Assembly: GCF_947497935.1 (NCBI RefSeq)
Contig: NZ_CANMIO010000003.1
Location: 186,001 to 250,000 of the forward strand
Length of the DNA stretch: 64,000 nucleotides
Direction: 5' to 3'
Source: an uncultured Shewanella sp.
GTDB lineage: Bacteria > Pseudomonadota > Gammaproteobacteria > Enterobacterales > Shewanellaceae
Below are positions 9,489 to 18,952 of this stretch, one piece after another (the first letter of the stretch is position 1; every line of letters starts with the position of its first letter). The translations under genes and the position numbers were made by a program. Below the pieces are notes generated by a model. That model had not been told where the DNA came from. It saw only the letters and a list, made by a program, of their open reading frames with translations, and ran no database searches.

Positions 9489-9875
9489 ATGAAATCTAAA
9501 CTCCCAGTCATCGTCATCAGTATTTTTATCACTTATGTTGCCTTCGTTGCCGTGATAATGCTGACCTACGAGCCAACCCCCGACGAGATGCATTGGGAAG
9601 ATAGACAAGCCTATAATAAAGCAATGATGAGCGAAGTCGCGATCGGGCAAAATATCGCAGAGATTAAAAGTCTGTTTGGCAAGGCAGACTTCACCGAAGC
9701 AAAAATATCTAATGAACAGAACTTAGAAGTGCTGTTTTACCGGACTCACCATGAAACTTCAGATGGCGAAACCTCCAAAGAGGAGTGTACACCGCTGCTG
9801 TTTAAGCAGGGAAAACTCATCGCGTGGGGTGAAGACACCTATCAGCAATACCTATCTAGCCCTATAGATGGGTAA
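9489..9875 (+). CDS. DUF3192 membrane-anchored protein
   Basis: A 128-residue protein with one N-terminal membrane helix (residues 5-25), followed by a small soluble domain. That domain carries VAIGQNIAEIKSLFGKADFTEAK and ends LIAWGEDTYQQYL. This pattern of a short SmpA/BamE-like fold behind an N-terminal anchor fits the uncharacterised DUF3192 family of marine gammaproteobacteria. Function unknown. AAGGAAG lies 10 bases before the ATG. A strong terminator follows about 95 bp downstream, so it probably forms its own unit or the end of a ppnN-xni-DUF3192 transcript. Confidence 0.75.
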   Translation: MKSKLPVIVISIFITYVAFVAVIMLTYEPTPDEMHWEDRQAYNKAMMSEVAIGQNIAEIKSLFGKADFTEAKISNEQNLEVLFYRTHHETSDGETSKEECTPLLFKQGKLIAWGEDTYQQYLSSPIDG

Positions 9876-9970
9876 TCTATTAGAGAACTAACCTAATAGA
9901 GAACTGACACAATAGAAATCTAGCCACCCGGCTCGTTAAGTCCTCACTCGGTTGGTTTTTATATAAAGCA

Positions 9971-9999
9971 AAAAGCAGCGAAATTATCGCTGCTTTTTT
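9971..9999. terminator. Bidirectional terminator after the DUF3192 gene
   Basis: AAAAGCAGCGA pairs with TCGCTGCTTTT around a 5-base loop, followed by T-runs on both strands. It serves the plus-strand gene and probably the small exported-protein gene on the minus strand. Confidence 0.88.
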
Positions 10000-10081
10000 G
10001 TGGTTAAGTATCGAGAAAAGGTTCTATCTCGTCTTTTACTGAGCGCTTAGACTTACCCTTCATTCTCTAACCGCCTTTCCT

Positions 10082-10309
10082 CTACACCCTATTATCTAAC
10101 CGCTTTTGTGCGTCTTCTTCAGCCTCTTCCAATCGCTTCAGTTCTTGTAACAAACGCTCTTTCTCAGTTTTATTCGCTTCACTTTCCACTGGCGGTAGCT
10201 TGCGAGCCTCCCAATCAGGCTCCCCCTCTAAAGGCGCTTTCGCATAAACTGACAGTGGTAAAGCAAGAACAAACAAACTCATTAAACTGACACTTTGGAT
10301 CTTATTCAT
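10082..10309 (-). CDS. Small exported protein with C-terminal coiled coil
   Basis: Seventy-five residues with a clear signal peptide (residues 1-23, cleavage after VYA). A proline-rich stretch follows, then a charged helix (about 45-73, TEKERLLQELKRLEEAEEDAQK) likely to form a coiled coil. The mature part is only about 50 residues. AAGGAG sits 6 bases before the ATG, strong evidence that the gene is translated. No known family recognised; the size and helix suggest a periplasmic structural or chaperone-like peptide, which is speculation. Confidence 0.7.
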   Translation of the reverse strand: MNKIQSVSLMSLFVLALPLSVYAKAPLEGEPDWEARKLPPVESEANKTEKERLLQELKRLEEAEEDAQKRLDNRV

Positions 10310-10435
10310 ATACGCTCCTTGTTGATGAACTCCAATCTTGACTAATCAATAAGACACGCTAATTAACAAGCTAATTATTAGCCTAAATTACCTTTCACGC
10401 CTTAAAAAAGTCTTGTTCCCGAAACTATTTCACGG

Positions 10436-11074
10436 CTAACCTAAAACTTTAAAAGCCCCTTGCAAGCCCTCGACTGCCATCTGAGTCCCTATTACGGCCA
10501 GAATGAGTCCCATCATCCTAGTGATAGCTCCTAGCGCAGCGCTGCCTAAGTAGCTGACTAAGCGCCCTCCAAAAATAAAAAATATATAAGTGATCACGCA
10601 TAGCAAACCAAACGACACTATGGTGCTAACAAGCTCAGGTGCGCCCCCTGCAGCAGTATAGTTCATCGCCGTCGCAATAGTGCCTGGACCGGCCAAGATA
10701 GGTAAAGCCAAAGGAGATACTGCCACACTCAGCTTAGATTCAAGTGACTCGCCGGTAGGCTGCTCACTATCATGATGAACTGTCGATTGACTACCCTGCA
10801 ACATATGAAAACCAATTAAAAATATCAACAAACCACCAGTAATTCGAAAAGCAGGCAAGGAAATACCAAAAAGATTAAAAATCAGCTGGCCAGAAACCGC
10901 AAATAAACAGGTGATGGCAAATGCAATTATTAGCGCCCTAAAAGCGATGGCTCGAGTCGTCTTCTCATCATAGTCAGAGGTGAGCCCAAGAAAAATGGGC
11001 ACATTGGCAACAGGATTCATAATCGCAAAAAATCCCATAAATACCGTAGCAAAGTGTATCCAAATTCCATCCAT
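10436..11074 (-). CDS. MarC-family integral membrane protein
   Basis: A 212-residue polytopic inner-membrane protein of the MarC/YhgN family, with about six membrane helices: near residues 8-25, 40-62, 68-85, 110-135, 145-165 and 180-200. Conserved features are FFAIMNPVANVPIFLGL at the first helix and PLALPILAGPGTIATAM in the middle. The family was once linked to multiple antibiotic resistance, but transport activity is not established. ATG at 11074 is preferred because GGAG lies 9 bases upstream; an in-frame GTG at 11089 overlaps that site. A hydrophilic, His-containing loop lies at about residues 85-105. Confidence 0.88.
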   Translation of the reverse strand: MDGIWIHFATVFMGFFAIMNPVANVPIFLGLTSDYDEKTTRAIAFRALIIAFAITCLFAVSGQLIFNLFGISLPAFRITGGLLIFLIGFHMLQGSQSTVHHDSEQPTGESLESKLSVAVSPLALPILAGPGTIATAMNYTAAGGAPELVSTIVSFGLLCVITYIFFIFGGRLVSYLGSAALGAITRMMGLILAVIGTQMAVEGLQGAFKVLG

Positions 11075-11180
11075 TATCTCGCTCTCCACCCTATAACGCT
11101 CTGTTAAGAATATTCATTATGCAGAAATTTGAAGTGATTACGACCTTGTTTACCCCATTAGCCAAATTTTAAAGATAAAA

Positions 11181-11212
11181 AAATACCGAGCTATTGAAGC
11201 TCGGTATTTTCT
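11181..11212 (-). terminator. Terminator of the S9 peptidase gene
   Basis: AAATACCGAGCT and AGCTCGGTATTT pair around a 5-base loop. On the minus strand the stem is followed by seven T residues, 20 bp beyond the peptidase stop codon. Confidence 0.9.
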
Positions 11213-11229
11213 AATATTATCAATTAGAC

Positions 11230-14037
11230 TTAATCGGCCTTTTTGTACTCGGTATAAGCTTCACCTTCGCTTAACCACTTAGGGGCTGGCTTGCCCTTTA
11301 GGTAATGATCGAAGTACTCCATCATTCGAATACTGTAATCTAACTTATTGGAATACTTCTTAAGGTGATGTGGCTCATCTTGATACTGTAAGAACACCAC
11401 ATCTTTACCCGCACGGCGCATCGCTAAATACAATTCAACACCTTGCTCCCAAGGCACCGCATCATCTTTATCACCGAACATGATCATCATAGGTGTTTTA
11501 ATACGCTCTGCGTAAAATACCGGAGAGTTCTCTATGTACAACTGCGGCGATTTAAATAAACTTTCGCCAATACGACTCTGACCCGTTTCATACTGGAACT
11601 GTCTAGCAAGGCCACTGCCATGACGAATACCGCTGTATGCGCTCGTCATGTTCGACACAGGTGCGCCTGTCACCGCAGCTTTAAAGATATTGGTTTTCGT
11701 CACAGCGAATGCTGTTTGATAGCCTCCCCAAGAGTGGCCTTGAATACCTACCGCTTGAGGGTCAGCAATCCCAATATCGATAAGGTGCTGCACACCAGAA
11801 GTTAAGGCTTGCACTGAGGTTTCACCAGGATAACCCACTTCAAAACGAATATCGGGTAAAAATACTGCGTAACCATTGTCGGCGTACCATGCAAAGTTTG
11901 GACGGTGGTTGATCTTCATCTGGGGGAAGGCATGCAACCTATCACTCATAAAGCGATAGAAGTAGACCAGCACAGGATAACGTTGACCTTCGACATAGTT
12001 TGTTGGTTTAATCAAAACCCCATCAAGCGGTTTACCGTCGCCATTTGTCCACTGAACCAACTCAGACTGACTCCAGTTAAAACCTTGACGTTGTTGGTCA
12101 AGATCCGTCTGACGCATCGCATCTTGTGGCTTATCGTAATTGGCAGTGTAGAGATCGGGGAACAGATCATACTGCTCTTTGGAATACACTATCGTTTGCG
12201 CATCTTTACTGCGGGCTAAAAGTTTAAGCTTATAGTCTCCCTCCATCAAAGGAGTCACGCCAGCAACACCTATTTGGGCCTGATAAAAGCCATCCCCTTT
12301 ATCGATATCGCTGTAACCATGCAAGAGAATTTTTTCATCGCTGTTAAGTACACTTGGATGATCTTTATCTTCGACTAGGCCAGTCACTCGGTACTGCACC
12401 CCCTGCTTACGTCCTTCACCAGCAGTCAACTTGAATGCATCATGGGAACCTGTATGAACTTGCCAGATATCATATTTATCGTAGAGTAGAAGACCGGTAT
12501 CATCGCTAATCCAAGGCCCGAAGCCATAGCTAGGTGCATTCGATGGATAGTCATGATCTTCATCGGCAAAAGAAACATCTAGCGCTTTAGTGATATTTGT
12601 ACGTCTATCTTGAGCGATTTCATACAGGAATACATTGCCATGTAAGTAGTAAGAAACAAACTTTTCACCTGGAGACAAATTTGGCTCTTCAGAGCTACTT
12701 TGCTGTGTCAGTAGCGGGATTTTACGCCCAGTGTTTAGATCAACTAAGTAAAAATCACGGTAAAAACCGGCCCAAGTGATCATCTTACGATACGGCAGAT
12801 CTGAGCTGGCTAGTGCAAAACGCTTCTGCTGCTGCACTTCAACGTCTGGCACGTTTAGATCCGCAAGTTGCACCAAGTTATTCCCGTTAACATGCAGTAC
12901 AGCTAAATAAGTGCGCTTAAGCTCCTTTTTATACTGTTTTACTTCGTGAGGCTTAATACGTGGATCGTCGCCATGCCACACTCTAAGAGCACGATTTGAG
13001 GTGATAATCTGTTTATCAAATAGATCTGCCTGCTCCTCATACTTAGCCACTTCCAACTGCTGACTCACCTGCGGCACCCGCCCAAAGAACAAGCGTTGGC
13101 TATCGTCTGAGAAACGCAGTGTAGCGTATCGGTTCAATGTCCAGTCTTTTGATTTAGCCGTCTCTACAATTTGACTCGTTTCAAGATTCAATAGCGACAG
13201 TTTATATTCGCGACCAAAAGTTTTGGCTGTTGCATCGCCATAGGTAAAACCTAAAAACTTGCCATCGTTAGATAAGGCTATCGAGCCAAACTGTTGCTGT
13301 TTTAAACTGTGGACTATCGATGCAGTATTATCGGCTAATTTTACGACTCTCAACTCATGCTTATTGGTTTCAATATTATTTATCGCTAAAGCAAAATTGA
13401 GGCCTGACTTATCGAAGCTAAAAGCTGTTACATCTTTAAAAGTGATTGATTTCAAGCTATTAAGAGAAAGCAGCTCAACTTTAGAGCCAATATCCTCTTT
13501 ATCGATTTTTAGATCACTTTTGCTGGTTTGAACCTTGTCATCAGATTTACCGTCTTTTTTCGGTTCTTCCGCTTCAAACCAGATAGCTAGATGGGTTCCT
13601 TTCTCGTTGAACTCAAAGGATTTTACTCGTTCAAAACGTTGTTCTTCACCAGTAGAGGTATCTAATAAAACCAAGCCGGACTTGAGTTTCTTCTTAGCTT
13701 TCTTAGTCGCTTTTTCTGAGTCGAGTAATGGAATGGCATCGACAAACGCGACAAAACGACCATCATGGCTGATTTTTGGCTTGCTACCGCCTTTTACGCT
13801 AAACTCATTATTCGCAAGAAGATTTTTGACAAGACCATGGCTATCACCACGATCTGGTGTAACCTCGACAGCTAACATATTGCCAGTATCTGAGATCACA
13901 GGATTTTTCAGCGATTCAAATCGCATGATATCGTCAGGTGTTATTCGGTTTGTGGCCGCCAACAAGTTTGCAGATAACAAACTCGTCGAGAATAGTAATA
14001 GAGATGTGATAGGTAATGACTTCAAGGTCTTCCTCAT
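11230..14037 (-). CDS. Secreted S9-family prolyl oligopeptidase-like peptidase
   Basis: A 935-residue serine peptidase with a signal peptide (residues 1-28, cleavage near LLAA). A long beta-propeller-like region (about 30-640) is followed by a C-terminal alpha/beta-hydrolase domain. The nucleophile lies in GHSWGGYQ, the acid is probably the Asp in FGDKDDAVPW, and the base is His in DEPHHLKK; all three are intact. Family members cleave short peptides, often after Pro or Ala, in the periplasm or outside the cell. A Lys-rich insertion (KKAKKKLKSG, then EEPKKDGKSDD) interrupts the propeller near residues 105-175. The gene is monocistronic and divergent from the isocitrate-dehydrogenase-family gene. 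Confidence 0.92.
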   Translation of the reverse strand: MRKTLKSLPITSLLLFSTSLLSANLLAATNRITPDDIMRFESLKNPVISDTGNMLAVEVTPDRGDSHGLVKNLLANNEFSVKGGSKPKISHDGRFVAFVDAIPLLDSEKATKKAKKKLKSGLVLLDTSTGEEQRFERVKSFEFNEKGTHLAIWFEAEEPKKDGKSDDKVQTSKSDLKIDKEDIGSKVELLSLNSLKSITFKDVTAFSFDKSGLNFALAINNIETNKHELRVVKLADNTASIVHSLKQQQFGSIALSNDGKFLGFTYGDATAKTFGREYKLSLLNLETSQIVETAKSKDWTLNRYATLRFSDDSQRLFFGRVPQVSQQLEVAKYEEQADLFDKQIITSNRALRVWHGDDPRIKPHEVKQYKKELKRTYLAVLHVNGNNLVQLADLNVPDVEVQQQKRFALASSDLPYRKMITWAGFYRDFYLVDLNTGRKIPLLTQQSSSEEPNLSPGEKFVSYYLHGNVFLYEIAQDRRTNITKALDVSFADEDHDYPSNAPSYGFGPWISDDTGLLLYDKYDIWQVHTGSHDAFKLTAGEGRKQGVQYRVTGLVEDKDHPSVLNSDEKILLHGYSDIDKGDGFYQAQIGVAGVTPLMEGDYKLKLLARSKDAQTIVYSKEQYDLFPDLYTANYDKPQDAMRQTDLDQQRQGFNWSQSELVQWTNGDGKPLDGVLIKPTNYVEGQRYPVLVYFYRFMSDRLHAFPQMKINHRPNFAWYADNGYAVFLPDIRFEVGYPGETSVQALTSGVQHLIDIGIADPQAVGIQGHSWGGYQTAFAVTKTNIFKAAVTGAPVSNMTSAYSGIRHGSGLARQFQYETGQSRIGESLFKSPQLYIENSPVFYAERIKTPMMIMFGDKDDAVPWEQGVELYLAMRRAGKDVVFLQYQDEPHHLKKYSNKLDYSIRMMEYFDHYLKGKPAPKWLSEGEAYTEYKKAD

Positions 14038-14276
14038 TATTTATTATTAGACTAAAGTAGACTTTTTAACCTTTTAACGATCAATCATCGTCATTAGCAG
14101 TTATTTATGCAAGTTACCCTACAGAAAAAAACGTGAGATTGCTCACTCTTTCCTGTAAAAGTTGTTTAAAAGTGTTTAAAATACATCGAACAAAAAGAAA
14201 AAAATCCAAGTCACTTACCGTGTCCCAAGACATGGTCAGACAATTGCAGTAACGCCTAACCGTGGTAGGACTATCC

Positions 14277-15287
14277 ATGACAAAAAGAACTATAACCGTT
14301 ATCCCTGGTGATGGGATTGGCCCAAGCATTATCGACTCAGCAATTAAGATCCTTGATAAAGCAGGTTGTGATTTCGAGTATGAATTTGCAGATGCAGGGT
14401 TAGCTGCTTTAGAAAAGCACGGTGAATTATTACCCCAGCGTACCCTTGAGCTTATCGAAAAAAACCGCATTACTCTTAAAGGCCCGTTGACGACTCCTGT
14501 CGGTGAAGGCTTCACCTCGATAAACGTTAGCCTACGTAAGCAATTCAGCCTCTACGCAAACGTACGCCCAGTATTGTCTTTTAAAGGCACACAGGCTCGT
14601 TATGACAATATCGATATCATCACAGTGCGTGAAAACACCGAAGGTATGTATTCAGGCCTAGGTCAAACAGTCTCAGAAGACGGTGCAACAGCTGAAGCGA
14701 CCAGTATTATTACTCGTCAAGGCGCAGAGCAGATCACTACATTTGCCTATGAACTCGCCCGCAAAGAAGGCCGTAAGAAGGTCACTATCGTTCATAAAGC
14801 TAACATCATGAAGTCGACTTCAGGCCTGTTCTTAAAAGTCGCTCGTGAAGTCAGCCTGCGTTACCCTGACATCACAACTGAAGAGATGATCGTTGATGCG
14901 ACCTGTATGAAGTTGGTGATGAACCCAGAAAACTTCGATGTGATTGTTACCACCAACCTATTTGGTGACATCTTATCAGATCTTTGTGCAGGCCTTGTAG
15001 GCGGTCTAGGTATGGCACCGGGTGCTAACATAGGTAGCGACGCGGCAATCTTTGAAGCGGTACACGGCAGTGCGCCAGATATCGCAGGTAAGAACCTAGC
15101 TAACCCAACATCTGTAGTGCTTGCATCGATTCAAATGCTTGAATACTTAGGTATGTCAGATAAAGCTGAGCTTATCCGCAGCGCGATTACCGCAGTGATT
15201 GAAGAAGGCGACCGCACCACACGCGATCTTGGTGGTACTCACGGAACAACTGATTTCACTCAAGCTGTGATTGAGCGTTTATCTTAA
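14277..15287 (+). CDS. NAD-type isocitrate dehydrogenase (IDH/IMDH family)
   Basis: Predicted to oxidise isocitrate to 2-oxoglutarate with NAD in the TCA cycle. The 336-residue protein begins TITVIPGDGIGPSI. It carries SINVSLRKQFSLYANVRP, whose Ser-x-Asn arrangement fits isocitrate, and ENTEGMYSG. The metal-ligand region is NLFGDILSDLCAGLVGG, and the cofactor segment is HGSAPDIAGKNLANP. The short NAD-type length and the coenzyme loop differ from the longer NADP enzyme. Isopropylmalate or homoisocitrate dehydrogenase is a less likely alternative, because no leu genes are nearby. ATG at 14277 was chosen over GTG at 14262, because it gives the normal family N-terminus (MTKRTITVIPG). Confidence 0.88.
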   Translation: MTKRTITVIPGDGIGPSIIDSAIKILDKAGCDFEYEFADAGLAALEKHGELLPQRTLELIEKNRITLKGPLTTPVGEGFTSINVSLRKQFSLYANVRPVLSFKGTQARYDNIDIITVRENTEGMYSGLGQTVSEDGATAEATSIITRQGAEQITTFAYELARKEGRKKVTIVHKANIMKSTSGLFLKVAREVSLRYPDITTEEMIVDATCMKLVMNPENFDVIVTTNLFGDILSDLCAGLVGGLGMAPGANIGSDAAIFEAVHGSAPDIAGKNLANPTSVVLASIQMLEYLGMSDKAELIRSAITAVIEEGDRTTRDLGGTHGTTDFTQAVIERLS

Positions 15288-15302
15288 TTCTCTTGAATCA
15301 CT

Positions 15303-15337
15303 AAAAAGGCCCCATGCTTTCGCATGGGGCCTTTTTT
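15303..15337. terminator. Bidirectional terminator between the IDH-family gene and rlmM
   Basis: A 15-bp stem (AAAAAGGCCCCATGC with its complement) closes a TTTC loop and is bordered by A- and T-runs. It lies between two convergent genes and should stop both transcripts. Confidence 0.95.
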
Positions 15338-15367
15338 ATGTCTATTTATCGCAGATTTGCGCCAGGT

Positions 15368-16450
15368 TTACCAAGGTTGAGTCGGTCTCAAGCAAAGGTG
15401 AACAGTCACCTCATCACGGTCATGGTAAAGATGCTTAGCGGCAATAGAAAAATCATCGACACCATTTTCTTTTAGGATCTCTTCCATAGTCGCTAGAATG
15501 GTCGACACTTCTTTATAACGTGCTTTCATGGGCAGCTTTAGGTTGAAGATAGCTTCTTTAAACCAACCATTGATTGCCCAAGCTTCAATAAGCTCCGCCA
15601 CGCGAGATGGCTTCTCAATCATGTCGCACACAAGCCAAGTGATGTTCTTTCTTGGCGGCTCGAATCTAAAACCATCGGCCTGGTAATGCTTTACCTGTCC
15701 TGTATCCATCAAGCCTTGATCCATTGGGCCGTTATCAACAGCCGCGACAAACATGCCACGCCTCACCAACTGATAAGTCCAGCCACCAGGACAAGCACCA
15801 AGATCCACGGCCTTCATACCACTGCTTAGACGCGTTTCTTGCTCTTCTTTAGGAATGAAGTGAATAAAAGCTTCATCAAGTTTTAAGGTCGAGCGACTCG
15901 GTGCGTCTGCTGCAATCTTAAGTCTTGGGATCCCCATGAAATAAGGTGAGCTGTTGTTACTCAAAGAGTAACCAACATATGCTTGGCCAGAGGCAACAAA
16001 ACACACATGAATGATTGGGCGCTTAGGATTTTCTTTCTCAAGCAAGGTGCCTGATTTCTTCAGCGCTTGTCTAAGCGGCACAGTAAACTTACGACAGAAG
16101 TTAGATAACTCTTTCGCTTCGTTAGTATCTGGCGTTTCAACCCGCAGCTCACCCGCCTTGTTTACTTGTTCTAATGCTTCAACGATTGGGCCAATTCTAT
16201 CTTGCTCTGGCAAACCTTTAAGCAACTCTTTTGCAGCAAACATCTGTCTGGCAAAAATGAGCGAGTCTAGACTGATATTTTTAGCTAAAACTTCAGCATC
16301 ACCGGCTTGGAAGCACTGAAAAATCACATAAGCATCATTAGTATTGGTTTTTACAAATCCACCAATATCGAGCTCAGCTGCGCGCACTTGGATCTCTGCT
16401 GCGCAATCTTTCTCATAGCCAGCACGGCAAAATAAAAATAGGTTTATCAT
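15368..16450 (-). CDS. rlmM: 23S rRNA 2'-O-ribose methyltransferase RlmM
   Basis: RlmM methylates the 2'-hydroxyl of cytidine 2498 (E. coli numbering) in 23S rRNA, using S-adenosylmethionine. The 360 residues include an N-terminal THUMP-like RNA-binding region (1-165) and a C-terminal Rossmann methyltransferase. The SAM loop [14 protein letters not shown] is near residue 225, followed by AVDNGPM and [11 protein letters not shown] catalytic Lys is expected in [10 protein letters not shown] at 16450 gives the standard N-terminus [20 protein letters not shown]; the ten residues added by the longer frame are not family-like. The neighbouring order gcvA-ygdD-rlmM is conserved in enterobacteria, with an extra hydrolase inserted here. 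Confidence 0.96.
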   Translation of the reverse strand: MINLFLFCRAGYEKDCAAEIQVRAAELDIGGFVKTNTNDAYVIFQCFQAGDAEVLAKNISLDSLIFARQMFAAKELLKGLPEQDRIGPIVEALEQVNKAGELRVETPDTNEAKELSNFCRKFTVPLRQALKKSGTLLEKENPKRPIIHVCFVASGQAYVGYSLSNNSSPYFMGIPRLKIAADAPSRSTLKLDEAFIHFIPKEEQETRLSSGMKAVDLGACPGGWTYQLVRRGMFVAAVDNGPMDQGLMDTGQVKHYQADGFRFEPPRKNITWLVCDMIEKPSRVAELIEAWAINGWFKEAIFNLKLPMKARYKEVSTILATMEEILKENGVDDFSIAAKHLYHDRDEVTVHLCLRPTQPW

Positions 16451-16562
16451 TGAATTTCCTGAAGATAAAAATAATATCAATCAAAGTACCTTGGTTTAAA
16501 ATGGTACTGTCGCTTCAAAAGCATAGCGCTTAAAACAATTAGCGTTATTGAATAATTGATAT

Positions 16563-16598
16563 AAAAAAGCGGCCAACAAAGTTGTTGCCCGCTATTTT
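16563..16598 (-). terminator. Terminator downstream of ygdD
   Basis: On the minus strand a stem built from AGCGG/CCGCT and AACAA/TTGTT segments is followed by six T residues. It lies about 95 bp after the ygdD stop and separates that gene from rlmM. Confidence 0.75.
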
Positions 16599-16691
16599 AC
16601 ACTGTTCAAGCTTAGCTGGGTACTGTCTAAAATTTAATATTCAGCCCTAACCTTCCCCCTGCCCATAAGCAGCCTAATCAGCAAGCTTAAT

Positions 16692-17078
16692 CTAATCGAG
16701 CTCTTTGACTCGGTTACGCCATACTGCAACAGCAATAAATAGCCAACCGAGTAGGAAGCACACTCCGCCCATAGGAGTCACGGGACCGGTCCACTTCGCA
16801 CCGATTAACGCGTACAAATAGAGTGACCCTGAAAACAAAATCATGCCTGCAATAAAGAGATAGCCAGCCCAGTCGAGTAGTCGTGATTTGATCCAGTGGC
16901 CGGAGAAGGCCACCACAATCAAGGCAAATGTATGATAGAACTGATATTCGACGCCTAAGTTAAAGATAGCAATTAACTCAGGCGGAGCCACGTTCTTTAG
17001 TCCATGAGCCCCAAATGCCCCTAATGCTACAGCAATAAAACCACTCAATGCTGCTAGCAGCAAAAATCCATTACGCAT
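16692..17078 (-). CDS. ygdD: DUF423 inner-membrane protein YgdD
   Basis: A small integral membrane protein of the DUF423/YgdD family: 128 residues with four predicted helices (about 5-22, 45-62, 72-92, 98-118). The family signature GFIAVALGAFGAHGLK is at residues 14-29, and an aromatic VEYQFYHTFALI segment follows. Function is unknown. It lies between rlmM and the hydrolase/gcvA pair on the same strand, a neighbourhood also seen in E. coli. The upstream sequence GGAGGTTAG before the ATG supports this start. Confidence 0.93.
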   Translation of the reverse strand: MRNGFLLLAALSGFIAVALGAFGAHGLKNVAPPELIAIFNLGVEYQFYHTFALIVVAFSGHWIKSRLLDWAGYLFIAGMILFSGSLYLYALIGAKWTGPVTPMGGVCFLLGWLFIAVAVWRNRVKELD

Positions 17079-17138
17079 CTAACCTCCGAAAACAGCCAAA
17101 GATAACCATAAATAGTCTTAACGGCTGTTCGATTAACG

Positions 17139-17879
17139 TTATTGTGACTGCTTAATAAACGCTTTGATAAGCGCGATTGCCTCGCCTAGGTTAGCCTCTA
17201 GTGTCGTGCCTGACGACTTTCTTGGCTTAAAACTATGATCGCCATCGGTTAACCAATGCAGTTGTACTTTGTTCATTACTGGCCAGGTTTCCACTAAGCC
17301 CTGATGACCAAACTTATCGCGCTCACCTTGGATCACCATCATCGGCGCCGTACACTTTTCAATTGGCTCTAATCTTGGCTCTCCACCGCTTAGAGGAATA
17401 AACGGATAACCTAAACAAATGACGCCATCGACACTGAGACTCTCGGCTAAAATTGCCGACATACGCCCGCCCATGGACTTACCCACTAAATAGACTTTCT
17501 TAGGCTTAAACTGCAGCCTTAAAATTGCTAACTGCAAGGCATAGTCAGCAATCAACTTAGGCGCCCTATCGGGTGGACGACGCTTGCCATCGATGGCATT
17601 GGCACGCATATAAGGAAAGTTAAAGCGAGCCACTGTGGCGCTAAAACTCAACCCCTTAGCCATTACTGACATAAAATCATGCTGCATATTGGCGCCAGCA
17701 CCATGAGTCAGTACGATTAGGGTGTCAGCGTGACAGCTGAGCGTGTCTTTGCCGTTTGCACCATCAATCAGATACTGACTGGCATCGAAGCGTAAATCCT
17801 CGCTCTTGAGCGCGGCAACAGTTGCTGCCAACTCACCATCTAAATAGGCTTGCTTTAAGTTATCCTGTAAGCAACTCAC
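17139..17879 (-). CDS. Alpha/beta hydrolase (KANL3/Tex30-like family)
   Basis: A 246-residue cytoplasmic hydrolase of the dienelactone-hydrolase-like group. HGAGANMQHDFM probably forms the oxyanion region, GKSMGGRM holds the nucleophilic Ser, an Asp lies in IQGERDKFGHQG, and His in DGDHSF completes the triad. The substrate is unknown. The start is assigned to GTG at 17879, because GAGGAG is 9 bases upstream; the longer frame from TTG at 17897 lacks such a site. This start lies inside the last codons of gcvA (20-bp overlap), so the two are probably translated from one message. Nothing ties the hydrolase to glycine metabolism directly. Confidence 0.82.
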   Translation of the reverse strand: MSCLQDNLKQAYLDGELAATVAALKSEDLRFDASQYLIDGANGKDTLSCHADTLIVLTHGAGANMQHDFMSVMAKGLSFSATVARFNFPYMRANAIDGKRRPPDRAPKLIADYALQLAILRLQFKPKKVYLVGKSMGGRMSAILAESLSVDGVICLGYPFIPLSGGEPRLEPIEKCTAPMMVIQGERDKFGHQGLVETWPVMNKVQLHWLTDGDHSFKPRKSSGTTLEANLGEAIALIKAFIKQSQ

Positions 17880-18771
17880 TGCGGGTCTCCTCTTCAAACA
17901 TGTCCAGCATCCACTCTCTAAAGGCTACCACTTTACCTATTTCAGCATGGTTTTGTTGACACACTAAGTAATATGCATTCTTACTGACTAAAACTTCAGG
18001 GAAAGGACAGACTAGACGGCCCGCTTTGATATCGGGTCTTGCAAGTACACTGTAGCCTAGCGCCACACCTTGACCGTGAGCGGCAGCTTGCAACACAAGA
18101 GAAGAATGACTAAATATTGGACCTTGGTTCACATTAATATCAGTAATTCCACATTGTCTAAACCAAGCCAACCAATCTTGGCGACTAGAGTCATGTAGCA
18201 AGGTGTGATTTCTAAGATCGCTTGGCTTTTCTAATGGCTTAGGACCATTGAGTAAAAGAGGTGAACAAACAGGAATAAGTACTTCGTTTCTTAACTTATC
18301 TGCACGCATTCCTTGCCAGTTACCCATGCCATAATAAATTGCCACGTCGACATCATCGGTAAGTGAGCCATCCTCGTCATCCACAGCTTTAATTCGCACA
18401 TCAATCTCTGGGTTTTTCTCACTAAACTTAGCCAGTCGAGGTACCAACCACTGAATCGCAAAGCTAGGTGAGGTCGCGACTGTAAGCGAACCTATGGCAC
18501 TTCTCGCTAATAATCTGTCTGTCGCATCGGCAAGTTGAGTGAAGATATCTTTTATATCGAGAAAGTAACTCTGACCTTCCTCGGTTAACAGCAATGATCG
18601 GTTCTTACGACGGAATAATTTTAATCCTAGATACTCTTCTAATGCTTTAATTTGATGACTCACTGCAGCCTGAGTAACAAACAATTCTTCAGCAGCCCGA
18701 GTGAAGCTTAAATGCCTAGCTGCTGCCTCAAATGCCTTCACTGCATTTAGGGGAGGTAATCGTCTTGCCAT
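17860..18771 (-). CDS. gcvA: LysR-type regulator GcvA
   Basis: GcvA controls the glycine-cleavage operon, activating with glycine and repressing with purines in E. coli. The 303-residue protein begins MARRLPPLNAVKAFEAAARH. It has the LysR winged helix-turn-helix at residues 6-65 (SFTRAAEELFVTQAAVSHQIKALEEYLG) and a substrate-binding domain from about residue 93. Similarity to GcvA is strongest at the start and in the SPSFAIQWLVPRL segment. The gcv operon is not in this window, so regulation must act at a distance. The 3' end overlaps the hydrolase start, suggesting co-transcription. Confidence 0.88.
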   Translation of the reverse strand: MARRLPPLNAVKAFEAAARHLSFTRAAEELFVTQAAVSHQIKALEEYLGLKLFRRKNRSLLLTEEGQSYFLDIKDIFTQLADATDRLLARSAIGSLTVATSPSFAIQWLVPRLAKFSEKNPEIDVRIKAVDDEDGSLTDDVDVAIYYGMGNWQGMRADKLRNEVLIPVCSPLLLNGPKPLEKPSDLRNHTLLHDSSRQDWLAWFRQCGITDINVNQGPIFSHSSLVLQAAAHGQGVALGYSVLARPDIKAGRLVCPFPEVLVSKNAYYLVCQQNHAEIGKVVAFREWMLDMFEEETRSELLTG

Positions 18772-18952
18772 AGTGATCCAGATCCCGATTTTTAATTAGT
18801 TTTTCTAATGCCTATTGTTACATTTTATCGTTTGTAAAGGCCAGCCTTTTTGTACAGAATTTGCCCCAACGAAATGATACCAGTTGGACAGCCTCTACGA
18901 CGTAATTGGGGAGTGTCTAACAACCCAAATTTAAGTCTGGAGACTAACACCA

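Noticed and set aside
13535..14050. A 171-codon frame antisense to the S9 peptidase start
   Set aside because: Ser/Phe-rich shadow translation of the peptidase N-terminus; no ribosome site and no recognisable domain.
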